From Streptomyces sp. HUAS YS2 (lineage in GTDB: Bacteria > Actinomycetota > Actinomycetes > Streptomycetales > Streptomycetaceae), in assembly GCF_033343995.1 (NCBI RefSeq), contig NZ_CP137573.1, positions 7,811,344-7,875,343 of the forward strand: 64,000 nt of DNA. The letters are read 5' to 3'. This document shows positions 24,465 through 32,413 of the stretch, piece by piece. Under the pieces are notes generated by a model. It saw nothing but the letters and a program-made list of their open reading frames with translations, was not told where the DNA came from and searched no databases. Within the stretch, counting starts at the first letter, position 1. Each line of letters opens with the position of its first letter. The position numbers and the translations under genes were made by a program.

Positions 24465-25418
24465 ATGGGGCGGCAGGAGAATGCCGTCGCCGCGACCACA
24501 CGGCAGGCCGAGGCGCTGGCGCAGTGGCTACGAGCCCAGCGCCGGCGCAGCGGCCTGACCTACGCGGCCATGGCGAGCAAGGTCGGCTACGAGTTCACCG
24601 CCTCGATGTTCTCCCGCGGTGCCAGCGGGCGGGCCGTTCCCTCCCGCAGGCTGGTCACGGCGTACGCCCGAGCCTGCGACGCGGACGAGACCGACGCCCT
24701 CAAGCTGTGGAAGGCGGCACGCAAAGCAGCCGAGGGCCAACTTCGCGGCACGGGCAAGGCGGAGGAGTTCGAAGACCTGGCCGATTCGATCGACCGGCAT
24801 CTGTCGCACCCCCACTTCATAGAGACGCTCGACCAGCTGCGCCGCGCCATGATCCAGCTGCGTGCCACGGAGGGGCAGCCCTCGCTCGGCTACCTGCAGG
24901 ACCGGGCAGGACGGTGCGGCGACGGCCGCCACCGCCTCCCGAAGAGCAGCCTGAGCGTCGTCCTGAGGGGCGCGGCCGTTCCCCAGCGCGCGCACATCAC
25001 GGCATTCACCCAGGCCCTCGGGCTCTCCGCCCAGCGTGTCGCCATGTGGGAGCAGGCCTGGGACCGCGTCATGCAGCGACACCCGCGCGCCCCGGCCGCC
25101 CGACACCACAACCGGCGCCTGACGGCGGACCGGACAGAAACCTTCCTTGTCAACCCGCCCACAGCACAGGCCGAGACACCCCGGGGCAGGATCATCGTGC
25201 GGTCGGTCATGCAGGACGCCACCGAGCTCGTCCTGGAAGGCGACGCCCTGGACAGACCCCTGGTCGGCGGACCCCAACGCCCCAATCCCCCCAAGGGCTA
25301 CACCGCGCGAGGACTGCCCATCCGCTCACCCCGCCGCTACAGACTGCCCAAGCACCGAGGCCCCCGATTCACCGTCTCGCGGCACGGGACGGGGGGAGCA
25401 GCCGATGACCTTTCGTGA
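24465..25418 (+). CDS. Protein with two HTH-like segments, unknown function
   Basis: This 317-residue protein has an N-terminal XRE-like segment (ALAQWLRAQRRRSGLTYAAM followed by ASKVGYEFTASMFSRGASGR) and a second HTH-like block near 145-185 (SLSVVLRGAAVPQRAHITAF, then TQALGLSAQRVAMWEQAW). Between them is an acidic helical stretch (KAEEFEDLADSIDRHLSHP). The C-terminal 100 residues are basic and Pro-rich, ending in RYRLPKHRGPRFTV. The tandem layout is reminiscent of Streptomyces XRE proteins that count copies of a target. It is translated together with the small membrane protein upstream. The target is unknown. Confidence 0.65.
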   Translation: MGRQENAVAATTRQAEALAQWLRAQRRRSGLTYAAMASKVGYEFTASMFSRGASGRAVPSRRLVTAYARACDADETDALKLWKAARKAAEGQLRGTGKAEEFEDLADSIDRHLSHPHFIETLDQLRRAMIQLRATEGQPSLGYLQDRAGRCGDGRHRLPKSSLSVVLRGAAVPQRAHITAFTQALGLSAQRVAMWEQAWDRVMQRHPRAPAARHHNRRLTADRTETFLVNPPTAQAETPRGRIIVRSVMQDATELVLEGDALDRPLVGGPQRPNPPKGYTARGLPIRSPRRYRLPKHRGPRFTVSRHGTGGAADDLS

Positions 25419-25479
25419 TTCCGGATTTCCGGCCTGACGAGTCGACTTCGGTGGGACGGGGACGAGTCCGGGCCGGCTG

Positions 25480-25598
25480 CGGTGCCGACGGGATTCGAAC
25501 CCGCGGACAGTCAGGGGCAGGCCCGCCCCGTCCCTGTCTGTCGCCGTGAGCGGAACCTCGCCCACGACGATCGCAATGGGCCGCTCTGCCACGGCACC
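25480..25598 (-). ncRNA. tRNA-like RNA with aberrant central domain (119 nt)
   Basis: Read on the minus strand from 25598: GGTGCCG (acceptor 5'), T-G at positions 8-9, D arm GCAG-AGCGGCCCA-TTGC with the conserved A14, GG and A21 pattern, and at the 3' end T arm GCGGG-TTCGAAT-CCCGT, acceptor 3' CGGCACC and discriminator G (25480), without encoded CCA. The middle is abnormal: where a 5-bp anticodon stem with a 7-base loop should be, there is a stem of about 12 bp (two G-T pairs, loop AGGTTC), followed by a long G/C variable region that can fold on GGGGC/GCCCC. A -10-like TACCCT lies at 25636-25641, about 38 bases upstream. It may be a divergent tRNA, an intron-bearing tRNA or a decayed copy. 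The 25599-25811 stretch upstream has no gene. Confidence 0.5.
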
Positions 25599-25811
25599 GC
25601 AACCTACGGGAATACGCGCCTTCCCGCTGCGAGCCAGGGTAGAGACAGTGTCCTGTGCCGACGTACTCCTTTTCGGGGACACGATGTCTCGCGGGGCGGG
25701 GCGGGCCGCTGCGGGCCGGGCAGGTCGCGCCCGGGCTCGCTCACTCCTCCGGACTGGCCCGCCGCCGTCGCAGGGCCTGACCGGTGCCGCGACGGCACCC
25801 CCGAACCGTCC

Positions 25812-26810
25812 CTAGGAGAGCACCCATTGGGGCGGGTGCCCCGGGTTGGCCGGGCAGGTGAAGACGTGCAGGTCACGGTCCCGGCCGAAGCGGAGCCGAG
25901 TGGGCTGGGCAACGGACCAGCCGCCCTTGACCGATGCCAGCCCCCGCAGGGACGGGTCCCGGTCCTCCAGCGGCATCCAACTGTGCGAGCCGGCGTCCAT
26001 CTCCTCGCCGCCGGCCGTCAGCAGCAGTCGCATGGGGGTGGCGCAAGACGCGCAGTCGATGGACATCGGGCCCGTCGACGCCCAGCTGGGATAGCCGCCG
26101 ACCCGCCACCCGGGCGGGATCGAGAGGTCGGACTGGTAGTTGGGGGCGTCGGGGCCGTGCTCCGCTGCCTGTGCGTCGTCCCAGGAGTCGATGAGAGCGA
26201 TGAGCGGGGCGGGCAGCGTGTCGTCCTCGGCCCACGGGTAGGTGTCCACCTCTTCGGGATGCAGGACGCACGGCTCGGGCAGTTCGTGCTCCCAGCGCAG
26301 CAGCGGCACTTCGGGCGTGGCGGCGAGGAAGCGATCAGCGTGCTCGGTCTTTGCCGCGTGGCGCCACCGCAAGTGGTAGCGACGGTCCAGGTACGGGCTG
26401 TGGGCGAACGGGCAGCGGAAGAGCTGCACCAGGTCCGCACCGTCGGGCCCGGCGGCCAGGCCCGGGACGTCCCGGCGGAAGATCTGAGCGAGCCCCATGA
26501 ACGGCACGGGCCCGTCCTCCCCGGGCGTCCCGGCGCCGCCGGGCCACGCCTGGCTCCGCGGCCACTCGTCCGCGGCCCGGGCGCGGCGGAACTCGTCCGG
26601 CAGATACCCCTCGGTCTCGGGGTTGTGGCGCTCGCGGCAGACCGGCCAGGGTTCACCGTCCGGCCACAGCATCGGCCCACCGACGTGACTGTCGCGCATG
26701 CCGGGCCGCCCAGGCCGCGGGTGCAGCCGGGTCGTCCGGCTCCGATAGGCGGCCAGGTCCGGAAAGACGGCTTCCACGGAGACCGGTCTGGCCGGCGTGG
26801 TCCTGATCAT
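25812..26810 (-). CDS. DUF1963/YwqG-like protein
   Basis: A 332-residue protein starting at ATG 26810. GGPMLWPDGEPWPVC near residue 45 and MGLAQIFRRDVPGL near 105 are typical of the DUF1963 fold, where the phrase usually refers to a protein that compares input and output strips, of unknown function. PSWASTGPMSIDCASCATPMRLLLTA near 240-265 carries a CxxC pair, and FTCPANPGHPPQWVLS ends the protein; the cysteines may bind Zn. There is no signal peptide. It stands alone. Confidence 0.7.
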   Translation of the reverse strand: MIRTTPARPVSVEAVFPDLAAYRSRTTRLHPRPGRPGMRDSHVGGPMLWPDGEPWPVCRERHNPETEGYLPDEFRRARAADEWPRSQAWPGGAGTPGEDGPVPFMGLAQIFRRDVPGLAAGPDGADLVQLFRCPFAHSPYLDRRYHLRWRHAAKTEHADRFLAATPEVPLLRWEHELPEPCVLHPEEVDTYPWAEDDTLPAPLIALIDSWDDAQAAEHGPDAPNYQSDLSIPPGWRVGGYPSWASTGPMSIDCASCATPMRLLLTAGGEEMDAGSHSWMPLEDRDPSLRGLASVKGGWSVAQPTRLRFGRDRDLHVFTCPANPGHPPQWVLS

Positions 26811-26888
26811 GAGCAGACCGTACGTGGCCGAGAATCCGCCCCGCGAACGGATTTCGAGCAGGCCCGTCCAGAGCCGACATGTGGCCGC

Positions 26889-27293
26889 TCCGGTTCAGCG
26901 CTCGAACACGGCAAGGTGGAGACGGGCCTGCGGGTGCTGGTCAACGGTGCGCGCGGCGGTGCCGGCGGCTTCGTCACGCAACTTGCCAAGTACGCGGGGG
27001 CCGAGGTGATCGCCACGGCCGGTCCCTGGAGTACCGCAGCGGTCCTGCGGCAGGAGGCGGATCACGTCATCGACTACACCGCCCGACCGGTGACTGCCGC
27101 CCTCGACGGCCGCCAGGTCGACATCCTGTTCAACCTGGTCCCGTTGAGCCCGCAGGACGCCGCAGCTCTGGTGCCGTTGGTACGGCGGGGCGGGCGGATC
27201 GTGTCGATCGCCGACGTCCACCGCCTCGGCCAGGCCGGCCGGATCCGCGGCAAGGTACTCATCCGGCCGCCACACGCCGTCCAATTCCCCAAT
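26889..27293 (+). pseudogene. Fragment of an MDR zinc-type oxidoreductase
   Basis: The plus-strand frame from about 26889 reads GLRVLVNGARGGAGGFVTQL, AKYAGAEVIATAGPWS, DHVIDYTARPVTAALDGRQV and RRGGRIVSIADVHR, which are the middle and late Rossmann part of a quinone-oxidoreductase-like MDR protein. The N-terminal catalytic domain and the proper C-terminus are missing, and no start codon with a ribosome-binding site is seen. It lies between DUF1963 and the araC gene and is a decayed relic. Confidence 0.75.
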
Positions 27294-27317
27294 CCCAGCG
27301 CGGGCCTTGGTCACGCG

Positions 27318-28061
27318 TCAGGCGGTGGGGCAGGAGCCGGGGGTGTGGCCGAAGGTGCGGCGGTAGACGTCGATGAAGGTGCTGGCGGATGACCAGCCGC
27401 ATCGGTGGGCGACCGTGGTGACGGGGGTGTGGTCGGCCAGGAGGATCAGCGCGTGGTGGAGCCTGATCTGGGTGCGCCATTGGCGGTACGTCAGGCCGAG
27501 GTCGTCGCGCAGGCGGCGGGAGAGCGTGCGGGCGCTGGCGCCGATCTGACGGCCGAGTTCGTCGAGGGAGCGGTTGTCCGCCGGGTCGGCGACGAGGATG
27601 TCGCGCAGTTCGCGGAGCAGGGGGCTGGTGGGTGTCGGCAGGTGCAGTGGCTGCTCGGGGGAGATGCTGAGCTGGTCGAGCATGACGGCCCGCAGGCGCC
27701 GGCGGGGCGGGCTGTCGTCCTCCGGCGTACGCGTGTAGGCGACGATGAGTTCGCGCAGGAGGGGGCTCACCGCGAGGACGGCCGGTTTGTCGAGGCCCAG
27801 GGGGTTCTCCGTGGCGGGCAGGCCGACGAGATGCAGGTCGAGTTCGCCGTGGGCCTGGTGGTGGTGCACGGTGCCCGCCGGGATCCAGATCGCGCGGGTG
27901 GCGGGGGCGACCCAGGAGCCGGCGTCGGTGGTGACGGCGATGGTGCCCTGGCTGGCGTAGGCGATCTGGTGGTCGTCGTGCCGGTGGGCGTCGATCTCGC
28001 TGCCGGACGCGAGACGTTGGGTCCGGGTCGGTGCGACGGGGGTGTGGCGGATTTTCTGCAT
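27318..28061 (-). CDS. AraC-family regulator with cupin N-terminus
   Basis: A 247-residue regulator, ATG 28061. The N-terminal cupin carries IDAHRHDDHQIAYASQGTIA and WIPAGTVHHHQAHGELD, with His residues in metal-ligand positions. The C-terminal double HTH (about 150-240) reads SLDELGRQIGASARTLSRRL and TTVAHRCGWSSASTFIDVYR-RTFGHTPG. The group often controls a divergent efflux gene, and here the next gene is an MFS exporter divergent across 54 bases. A TTGGCA-type -35 lies in that gap. It probably regulates the exporter. Confidence 0.9.
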   Translation of the reverse strand: MQKIRHTPVAPTRTQRLASGSEIDAHRHDDHQIAYASQGTIAVTTDAGSWVAPATRAIWIPAGTVHHHQAHGELDLHLVGLPATENPLGLDKPAVLAVSPLLRELIVAYTRTPEDDSPPRRRLRAVMLDQLSISPEQPLHLPTPTSPLLRELRDILVADPADNRSLDELGRQIGASARTLSRRLRDDLGLTYRQWRTQIRLHHALILLADHTPVTTVAHRCGWSSASTFIDVYRRTFGHTPGSCPTA

Positions 28062-28115
28062 TAGTTGGCAATCTATCGAAAGCGGGACACCGGCTGTGTC
28101 TTCCAGCATGGGCGG

Positions 28116-29291
28116 ATGCGAAGGAACACACCGATCACTCTGCTGGCCGTGGGCCACGCCTGCGTCGACATCTACCAGGGCGCCGTCGCGGCGCTGATCC
28201 CGTTCTTCGTGGCCGAGCGTGACTACGGCTACGCCGTCGCCTCCGGCATCGTGCTGGCCGCGTCCCTGCTGTCGTCCGTGGCCCAGCCGCTGTTCGGCGC
28301 GCTCACGGACCGGCGGGCGATGCCGTGGCTGTTGCCGGTCAGCACCCTGCTGGGCGGCGTGGGCATCGCGCTGAGCGGCCTGAGCGGCTCGTACGGGCTC
28401 ACCCTGGTCTTCGTCGCGATCTCCGGGATCGGTGTCGCCGCGTACCACCCCGAGTCCGCCCGTGTGGCCCGGCTGGCGAGCCGGGGCAGCCACAGTGCGA
28501 TGAGCTGGTTCTCCCTCGGCGGCAACATCGGCTTCGCGCTCGCCCCGATCATGGTGTCGATCGCGGTCGGACACGGCTCGCTGCACTGGACACCGGTACT
28601 CGTCCTGCCCGCCCTGGTCGGTGCCGCCCTGTGCGTGCCGGTGCTCCGGATGCTCGACGGGCAGCGGGCCGGCACCTCCAAGACGTCGCCGGTCGAGGGC
28701 GCCGACGACGTCGCTTCGTTCGTGAAGCTGTCCCTGGCGGTGGTATTCCGCTCGATCGTCTTCACCGGCCTGAGCACCTTCATCTCCCTGTACGCCCAGC
28801 AGCGCATGCAGGGCAGCACCACCGCGGGAAGCGTCGCCCTGTTCCTGCTCTTCCTGGGCGGCGCCGTCGGCTCGGTCCTCGGCGGATCCCTGGCCGACCG
28901 CTACGACCGCGTCCGCGTCTCGGGCTGGTCGTACCTGATCTCGATCGTCGCCGTCGCGGGGGTGGTCTTCGTGCCAGGACCGGCCATGTTCCTGTTCGTG
29001 GCGCTCACGTCCGCCGGCCTGTACGTCCCGTTCTCGTTGCAGGTCACCCTCGGCCAGGACTACCTGCGCTCCCGCATCGGCACCGCCAGCGGCGTCACCC
29101 TCGGCCTCGCCGTCAGCATCGGCGGCCTCGTCAGCCCCCTGCTGGGACGCCTCGCCGACTCCACCTCCCTGCAGACGGCCCTGGCCCCCCTGATCGCCAT
29201 GCCCACCCTGAGCTGGCTGCTCTTCCGCACCCTGCCCGAACCCGCTGCCGTCGAGCCCCAGTCCGCCGCACCCGTACGACAGGACGCCTGA
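28116..29291 (+). CDS. MFS exporter, fosmidomycin-resistance (Fsr) type
   Basis: A 391-residue, 12-TM transporter starting at ATG 28116. The first helix ITLLAVGHACVDIYQGAVAA is characteristic of Fsr-type exporters (GHxxxDxyqG). LFGALTDRRAMPWLLPV is motif A, and GVAAYHPESARVARLASRG is the conserved Fsr loop between TM4 and TM5. GGSLADRYDRVRVSG is the second-half motif A. Homologues export fosmidomycin or arabinose-like molecules. It is divergent from an AraC regulator. Confidence 0.85.
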   Translation: MRRNTPITLLAVGHACVDIYQGAVAALIPFFVAERDYGYAVASGIVLAASLLSSVAQPLFGALTDRRAMPWLLPVSTLLGGVGIALSGLSGSYGLTLVFVAISGIGVAAYHPESARVARLASRGSHSAMSWFSLGGNIGFALAPIMVSIAVGHGSLHWTPVLVLPALVGAALCVPVLRMLDGQRAGTSKTSPVEGADDVASFVKLSLAVVFRSIVFTGLSTFISLYAQQRMQGSTTAGSVALFLLFLGGAVGSVLGGSLADRYDRVRVSGWSYLISIVAVAGVVFVPGPAMFLFVALTSAGLYVPFSLQVTLGQDYLRSRIGTASGVTLGLAVSIGGLVSPLLGRLADSTSLQTALAPLIAMPTLSWLLFRTLPEPAAVEPQSAAPVRQDA

Positions 29292-29365
29292 ACCCGAGTG
29301 AGCCGGCGCACTCTTCGGCGACGAAGGTGTGGGGGCGTTCTAGGATCCGGCCGGGGGTGGGATTG

Positions 29366-30175
29366 ATGTTCGTCAACCTGTACGAGGTGGCTGGTCCGCT
29401 CGAGGGCGAGCGGCGGAAGCGGCGGGTCTTCCTGGGGTTCGTCGGGACGGCGCGCGGGTTCGGGAGCGCGGCGATGCTCGCGGCCATGGCGGCCGTGGCG
29501 CTCGCCTGGTGGCGGCCGTCGGCGCCGGCGAGCCCGGTGGTGATCGCGCTGGGCCAAGTGGCCTTCGGGTGCGCGGTGGTGTGGGTGCTGGTCCTGTTCG
29601 CGGCACGGTGGTGGCTGCGGGTCACGGTCATGGACCGGCGGGAGCGCCGCGGGTGGGGGAGCCGCAGGTGGGGGAGCGTGCGCCGTCGGCGTACCAGGCC
29701 GCGTGGACCGAGCCCGTCCCATTGGCCGGGCGGCGAGGACTGGTGGCCGGCGGTCACGGTCCTGGTGTTGCTCTTCTCCTTCCTGGGCGTTTCCGCACTG
29801 GCGCTCGCCCTGGCCTCGGTCGACGATCCGGGGGCCGCGGAGCGGCTCCGGTGGTGGGTCACGCTCCCGCTGCTCGGGCTCGGTGGCGGCGTGGGCGGCA
29901 TCGTCGCCTGGGCCTGCGTCACGGGTCGGGAGCAGAGCCACGTGGCGTGCTGGTCGCCGTGGGGCGCGCTCTGGCGCGTGACGGTGTACACGCTGCCCGC
30001 GCTGCTCGCCGCGCCGTTCCTGATCGGCGACCGGCATCCGTGGACCGCCGCCTTCTCCGACGGAAACGAGCAGATGCCCGGCTTCTTGGCCGGCCTCGCC
30101 GGGCTGTGGCTGATCATCGCGCCGATGGTGCACCACGAGAGGTCGGCGCCGGGCGGGGGCGGCGGCGGGGACTGA
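29366..30175 (+). CDS. Four- to six-TM membrane protein of unknown function
   Basis: A 269-residue protein starting at ATG 29366; the upstream GGGGGTGGG may serve as the ribosome-binding site. Hydrophobic segments: MLAAMAAVALAWW, VVIALGQVAFGCAVVWVLVLFA, VTVLVLLFSFLGVSALALAL, VTLPLLGLGGGVGGIVAWA, VYTLPALLAAPFLIG and PGFLAGLAGLWLIIAPMV. A basic stretch (RRERRGWGSRRWGSVRRRRT) lies on one side of the membrane, suggesting a cytoplasmic loop. I recognise no family. It is convergent with lysE. Confidence 0.55.
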   Translation: MFVNLYEVAGPLEGERRKRRVFLGFVGTARGFGSAAMLAAMAAVALAWWRPSAPASPVVIALGQVAFGCAVVWVLVLFAARWWLRVTVMDRRERRGWGSRRWGSVRRRRTRPRGPSPSHWPGGEDWWPAVTVLVLLFSFLGVSALALALASVDDPGAAERLRWWVTLPLLGLGGGVGGIVAWACVTGREQSHVACWSPWGALWRVTVYTLPALLAAPFLIGDRHPWTAAFSDGNEQMPGFLAGLAGLWLIIAPMVHHERSAPGGGGGGD

Positions 30176-30183
30176 CACGGCGG

Positions 30184-30215
30184 AGCGCCGCCCCCGAGGT
30201 CGGGGCGCCGGCTCG
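30184..30215. terminator. Imperfect GC hairpin between convergent genes
   Basis: CGCCCC and GGGGCG arms with outer GAGC/GCTC complements surround CGAGGTC, directly after the stop at 30175 and before the convergent lysE stop at 30250. It is a likely bidirectional terminator. Confidence 0.45.
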
Positions 30216-30249
30216 TGGCGGCTCCGTCAGGGGTACTGGCGGGCGGTGT

Positions 30250-30885
30250 TCAGTCCTTGCGCCCTGTGGTGGCGATGGTGACGCCGAGCCCGATCATGGT
30301 GAGCCCGCCGATCCCACCGACCACGGAAAGCCGCTGCGGTGAGCGTGCGAACCAGTCCCGGGCCGTGGCCGCGGCCAGTCCCCACACCATGTCGGACGCG
30401 ATGGCGATGAGGTTGAAGACCAGGCCCAACACCAGCATCTGCACGGCGACGCTTCCCTGACCCCGATCGACGAACTGCGGCAGCACGGCGGCGAAGAACA
30501 CGATGGTCTTGGGATTGGTCACGCCGACCGCGAACCCCTCCCAGAACGTCCGCAGCCCACCCTGCGCGGCCTCCACCCCGGAGACCGCTGCCTGCAACGA
30601 CCCACGCTCACGCCATGCCTTGACGCCGAGGAACACCAAGTGGGCGGCACCGGCCAGCTTGAGCACCGTGAAGACGAGTACGGAACGCTCGACGACTGCC
30701 CCAACCCCCAGGGCCACGGCCACGATCAGCACGTAGGCCCCGAGCGTGTTCCCCGCAACCGTGGTCAGCGCGGCGCGGCGCCCCTGCGCCAGCGCCCGCC
30801 CGATCACGAAGAGCACGCTGGGACCGGGAATCACGATCAGCAGGAACGACATGGCCGCGAAGGCGAGTAAACGATCGGTAGACAC
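30250..30885 (-). CDS. LysE-family amino-acid/metabolite exporter
   Basis: A 211-residue, about six-TM exporter starting at GTG 30885. The hallmark PGPSVLFVIGRALAQGRRAA (residues about 20-40) is the LysE/RhtB PGP motif, and GFAVGVTNPKTIVFFAAVLP near 117 is the second conserved motif. It should export an amino acid or derivative. The ribosome-binding site GGGAGAGG (30895-30902) lies within what appears to be the right end of the TnpB element, whose end abuts the start codon, so translation probably depends on that insertion. Confidence 0.9.
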   Translation of the reverse strand: MSTDRLLAFAAMSFLLIVIPGPSVLFVIGRALAQGRRAALTTVAGNTLGAYVLIVAVALGVGAVVERSVLVFTVLKLAGAAHLVFLGVKAWRERGSLQAAVSGVEAAQGGLRTFWEGFAVGVTNPKTIVFFAAVLPQFVDRGQGSVAVQMLVLGLVFNLIAIASDMVWGLAAATARDWFARSPQRLSVVGGIGGLTMIGLGVTIATTGRKD

Positions 30886-30886
30886 C

Positions 30887-32260
30887 TTGACTTCCTCTCC
30901 CTTGATGAGTGAGGGGGATTCCTACGGCTCGCGCCGTGGGGTTTTCTGCTTCATCGCCGACTGCCCGCCCGGAGTTCTCCGTTGAGGTCTTACACCGGCT
31001 CCACAGACTGTCACGGCCAGCCCGGCCGCCAGAAGGTTCTTCGCCGCGTTCACGTCCCGGTCGTGGACCGTCCCGCAGCCGTCACACGTCCAGGTACGGA
31101 CGCTGAGCGGCATCCTCTCCCGCAGTGCGCCGCAGTGGGAGCACAGCCTGGAGGAGGGGAAGAAACGGTCGACCGCGATCACTTCCCGCCCGTACCAGGC
31201 GGCTTTGTACTCCAGCAGGGAGCGGAACTCTCTCCAGCTCGCGTCCGAGATGGCTCGGGCGAGTGTGTGGTTCTTGACCATGTTCCGCACGGTCAGGTCC
31301 TCGATCACGAGCGTTTGGTTCTCACGCACGAGTCGGGTGGTCAGCTTGTGCAGGGTGTCCCGCCTGCGGTCGGCGATACGGGCGTGGATCTTGGCGACCT
31401 TCCGCCGGGCCTTGGCCCGGTTGGCCCCGTCGCCCTTGGCCTTCTTCGCCAGAGCCCGCTGGGCCTTGGCGAGCCGTGCGCGGTCGCGGCGTTCGTGCCG
31501 GGGGTTGGCGATCTTCTCGCCGGTCGAGAGAGTCAGCAGGCGGTTCAGGCCGACGTCGATCCCCACCGCCTTGTCGGTGGCGGGGAGCGGCTTCACGGAC
31601 GGGTCGTCGCACAGCAGGGAGACGAACCAGCGGCCCGCACTGTCCTGCGACACGGTCACCGTGGACGGCTGCGCCCCGGCAGGGAGTGGACGCGACCACA
31701 CGATGTCGAGCGGCTCGCTCATCTTCGCCAGAGTCAGCTCACCCTTGCGGAAGCGGAAACCGGAGGTGGTGTACTCCGCCGACTTCCGCGACTTCTTCCT
31801 CGACTTGAACCGCGGGTACTTGGCCCGCTTGCCGAAGAAGTTCGTGAACGCCGCCTGCAAGTGCCGAAGACACTGCTGAAGCGGGACCGACGACACCTCT
31901 GCCAGGTAAGCCAGTTCCTCGGTCTTCTTCCACACGGTCAGCATCGCCGACGTCTGGTTGTAGTTGACCCGCTCCTGCCGGGCCCACGCCTCGGTACGGG
32001 CGGCAAGAGCCAGGTTGTAGACCTTGCGGACACACCCGAACGTGCGCGACAGCTCGGCCGCCTGCGCATCGGTCGGAAAGAAGCGGTACTTGAACGCCCG
32101 CTTCACGCACGCAGTAGTCACGCTCACAAACTAGCGGGACACCAGCTGAACACCAAACCCGCGGGTCAGTGCACTGCGATCCGCCCTGATGGCCAATCCC
32201 TGCCCCATGCCCTGCTCCGCAGGAGACTCGTTCCTCCCCCGGCTGAAGCCGGGGGCATCC
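30887..32260 (-). mobile_element. IS200/IS605-family element carrying only tnpB
   Basis: The element has one gene, tnpB, and no tnpA transposase, so it would need help to move. The right end (low coordinates) reads from the tnpB stop through a hairpin ACGGC-GCGA-GCCGT overlapping the last codons (about 30924-30938), then a region with CCCTC and GGGAG arms, ending GTCAA at 30887-30891, the usual end of such elements. A GC-rich hairpin (32236-32255) lies on the other side. The exact left border was not fixed. In such elements the right end encodes the guide RNA of TnpB; the 16 or so bases after 30887 would be the guide. Confidence 0.7.
30922..32127 (-). CDS. tnpB: TnpB RNA-guided endonuclease (IS605 OrfB)
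   Basis: This 401-residue protein has the length and motifs of an intact TnpB. The N-terminal wedge/HTH region runs RAFKYRFFPTDAQAAELSRT, then CVRKVYNLAL. The RuvC catalytic residues are present: Asp191 in GIDVG, Glu276 in VIEDL and Asp358 in HDRDVNAAKN. The zinc finger has C329-x2-C332 and C348-x2-C351. A start codon at V8 (GTG) is also possible. Family members cut DNA next to a short motif under an RNA guide and keep the element in place. It is very probably functional. Confidence 0.9.
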   Translation of the reverse strand: MSVTTACVKRAFKYRFFPTDAQAAELSRTFGCVRKVYNLALAARTEAWARQERVNYNQTSAMLTVWKKTEELAYLAEVSSVPLQQCLRHLQAAFTNFFGKRAKYPRFKSRKKSRKSAEYTTSGFRFRKGELTLAKMSEPLDIVWSRPLPAGAQPSTVTVSQDSAGRWFVSLLCDDPSVKPLPATDKAVGIDVGLNRLLTLSTGEKIANPRHERRDRARLAKAQRALAKKAKGDGANRAKARRKVAKIHARIADRRRDTLHKLTTRLVRENQTLVIEDLTVRNMVKNHTLARAISDASWREFRSLLEYKAAWYGREVIAVDRFFPSSRLCSHCGALRERMPLSVRTWTCDGCGTVHDRDVNAAKNLLAAGLAVTVCGAGVRPQRRTPGGQSAMKQKTPRREP

Positions 32261-32413
32261 CGAGAGCAATCAGGCGAAGCTCATGCAAACACGGGCCCCC
32301 TTCCAGCCGAATTCCCCATTCCCCATGGCCGTGGATTCCTGCACGCGCAGGCTCGCCCTGACGTGGCGCGACCGCCATCGGCGTCTGTCCCCGATGGCGG
32401 TCGCGCCCGTGTG
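32128..32413. other. Left flank of the TnpB element, no gene
   Basis: The 286 bases between tnpB and the MerR/TipAS gene hold no credible ORF. A hairpin CCCCCGGC-TGAA-GCCGGGGG sits at 32236-32255, of the sort seen at IS200/IS605 ends, and a Gly/Ser-rich reading frame runs through the region without initiation signals. Confidence 0.5.

Noticed and set aside
25480..25598. Selenocysteine tRNA (selC)
   Set aside because: The D stem is 4 bp instead of the 6 bp of tRNA-Sec, the central arm has no UCA loop, and the length exceeds the usual 95-100 nt.
32236..32255. Rho-independent terminator
   Set aside because: The hairpin has the form of IS200/IS605 ends and lies beside tnpB; termination is a weaker explanation.
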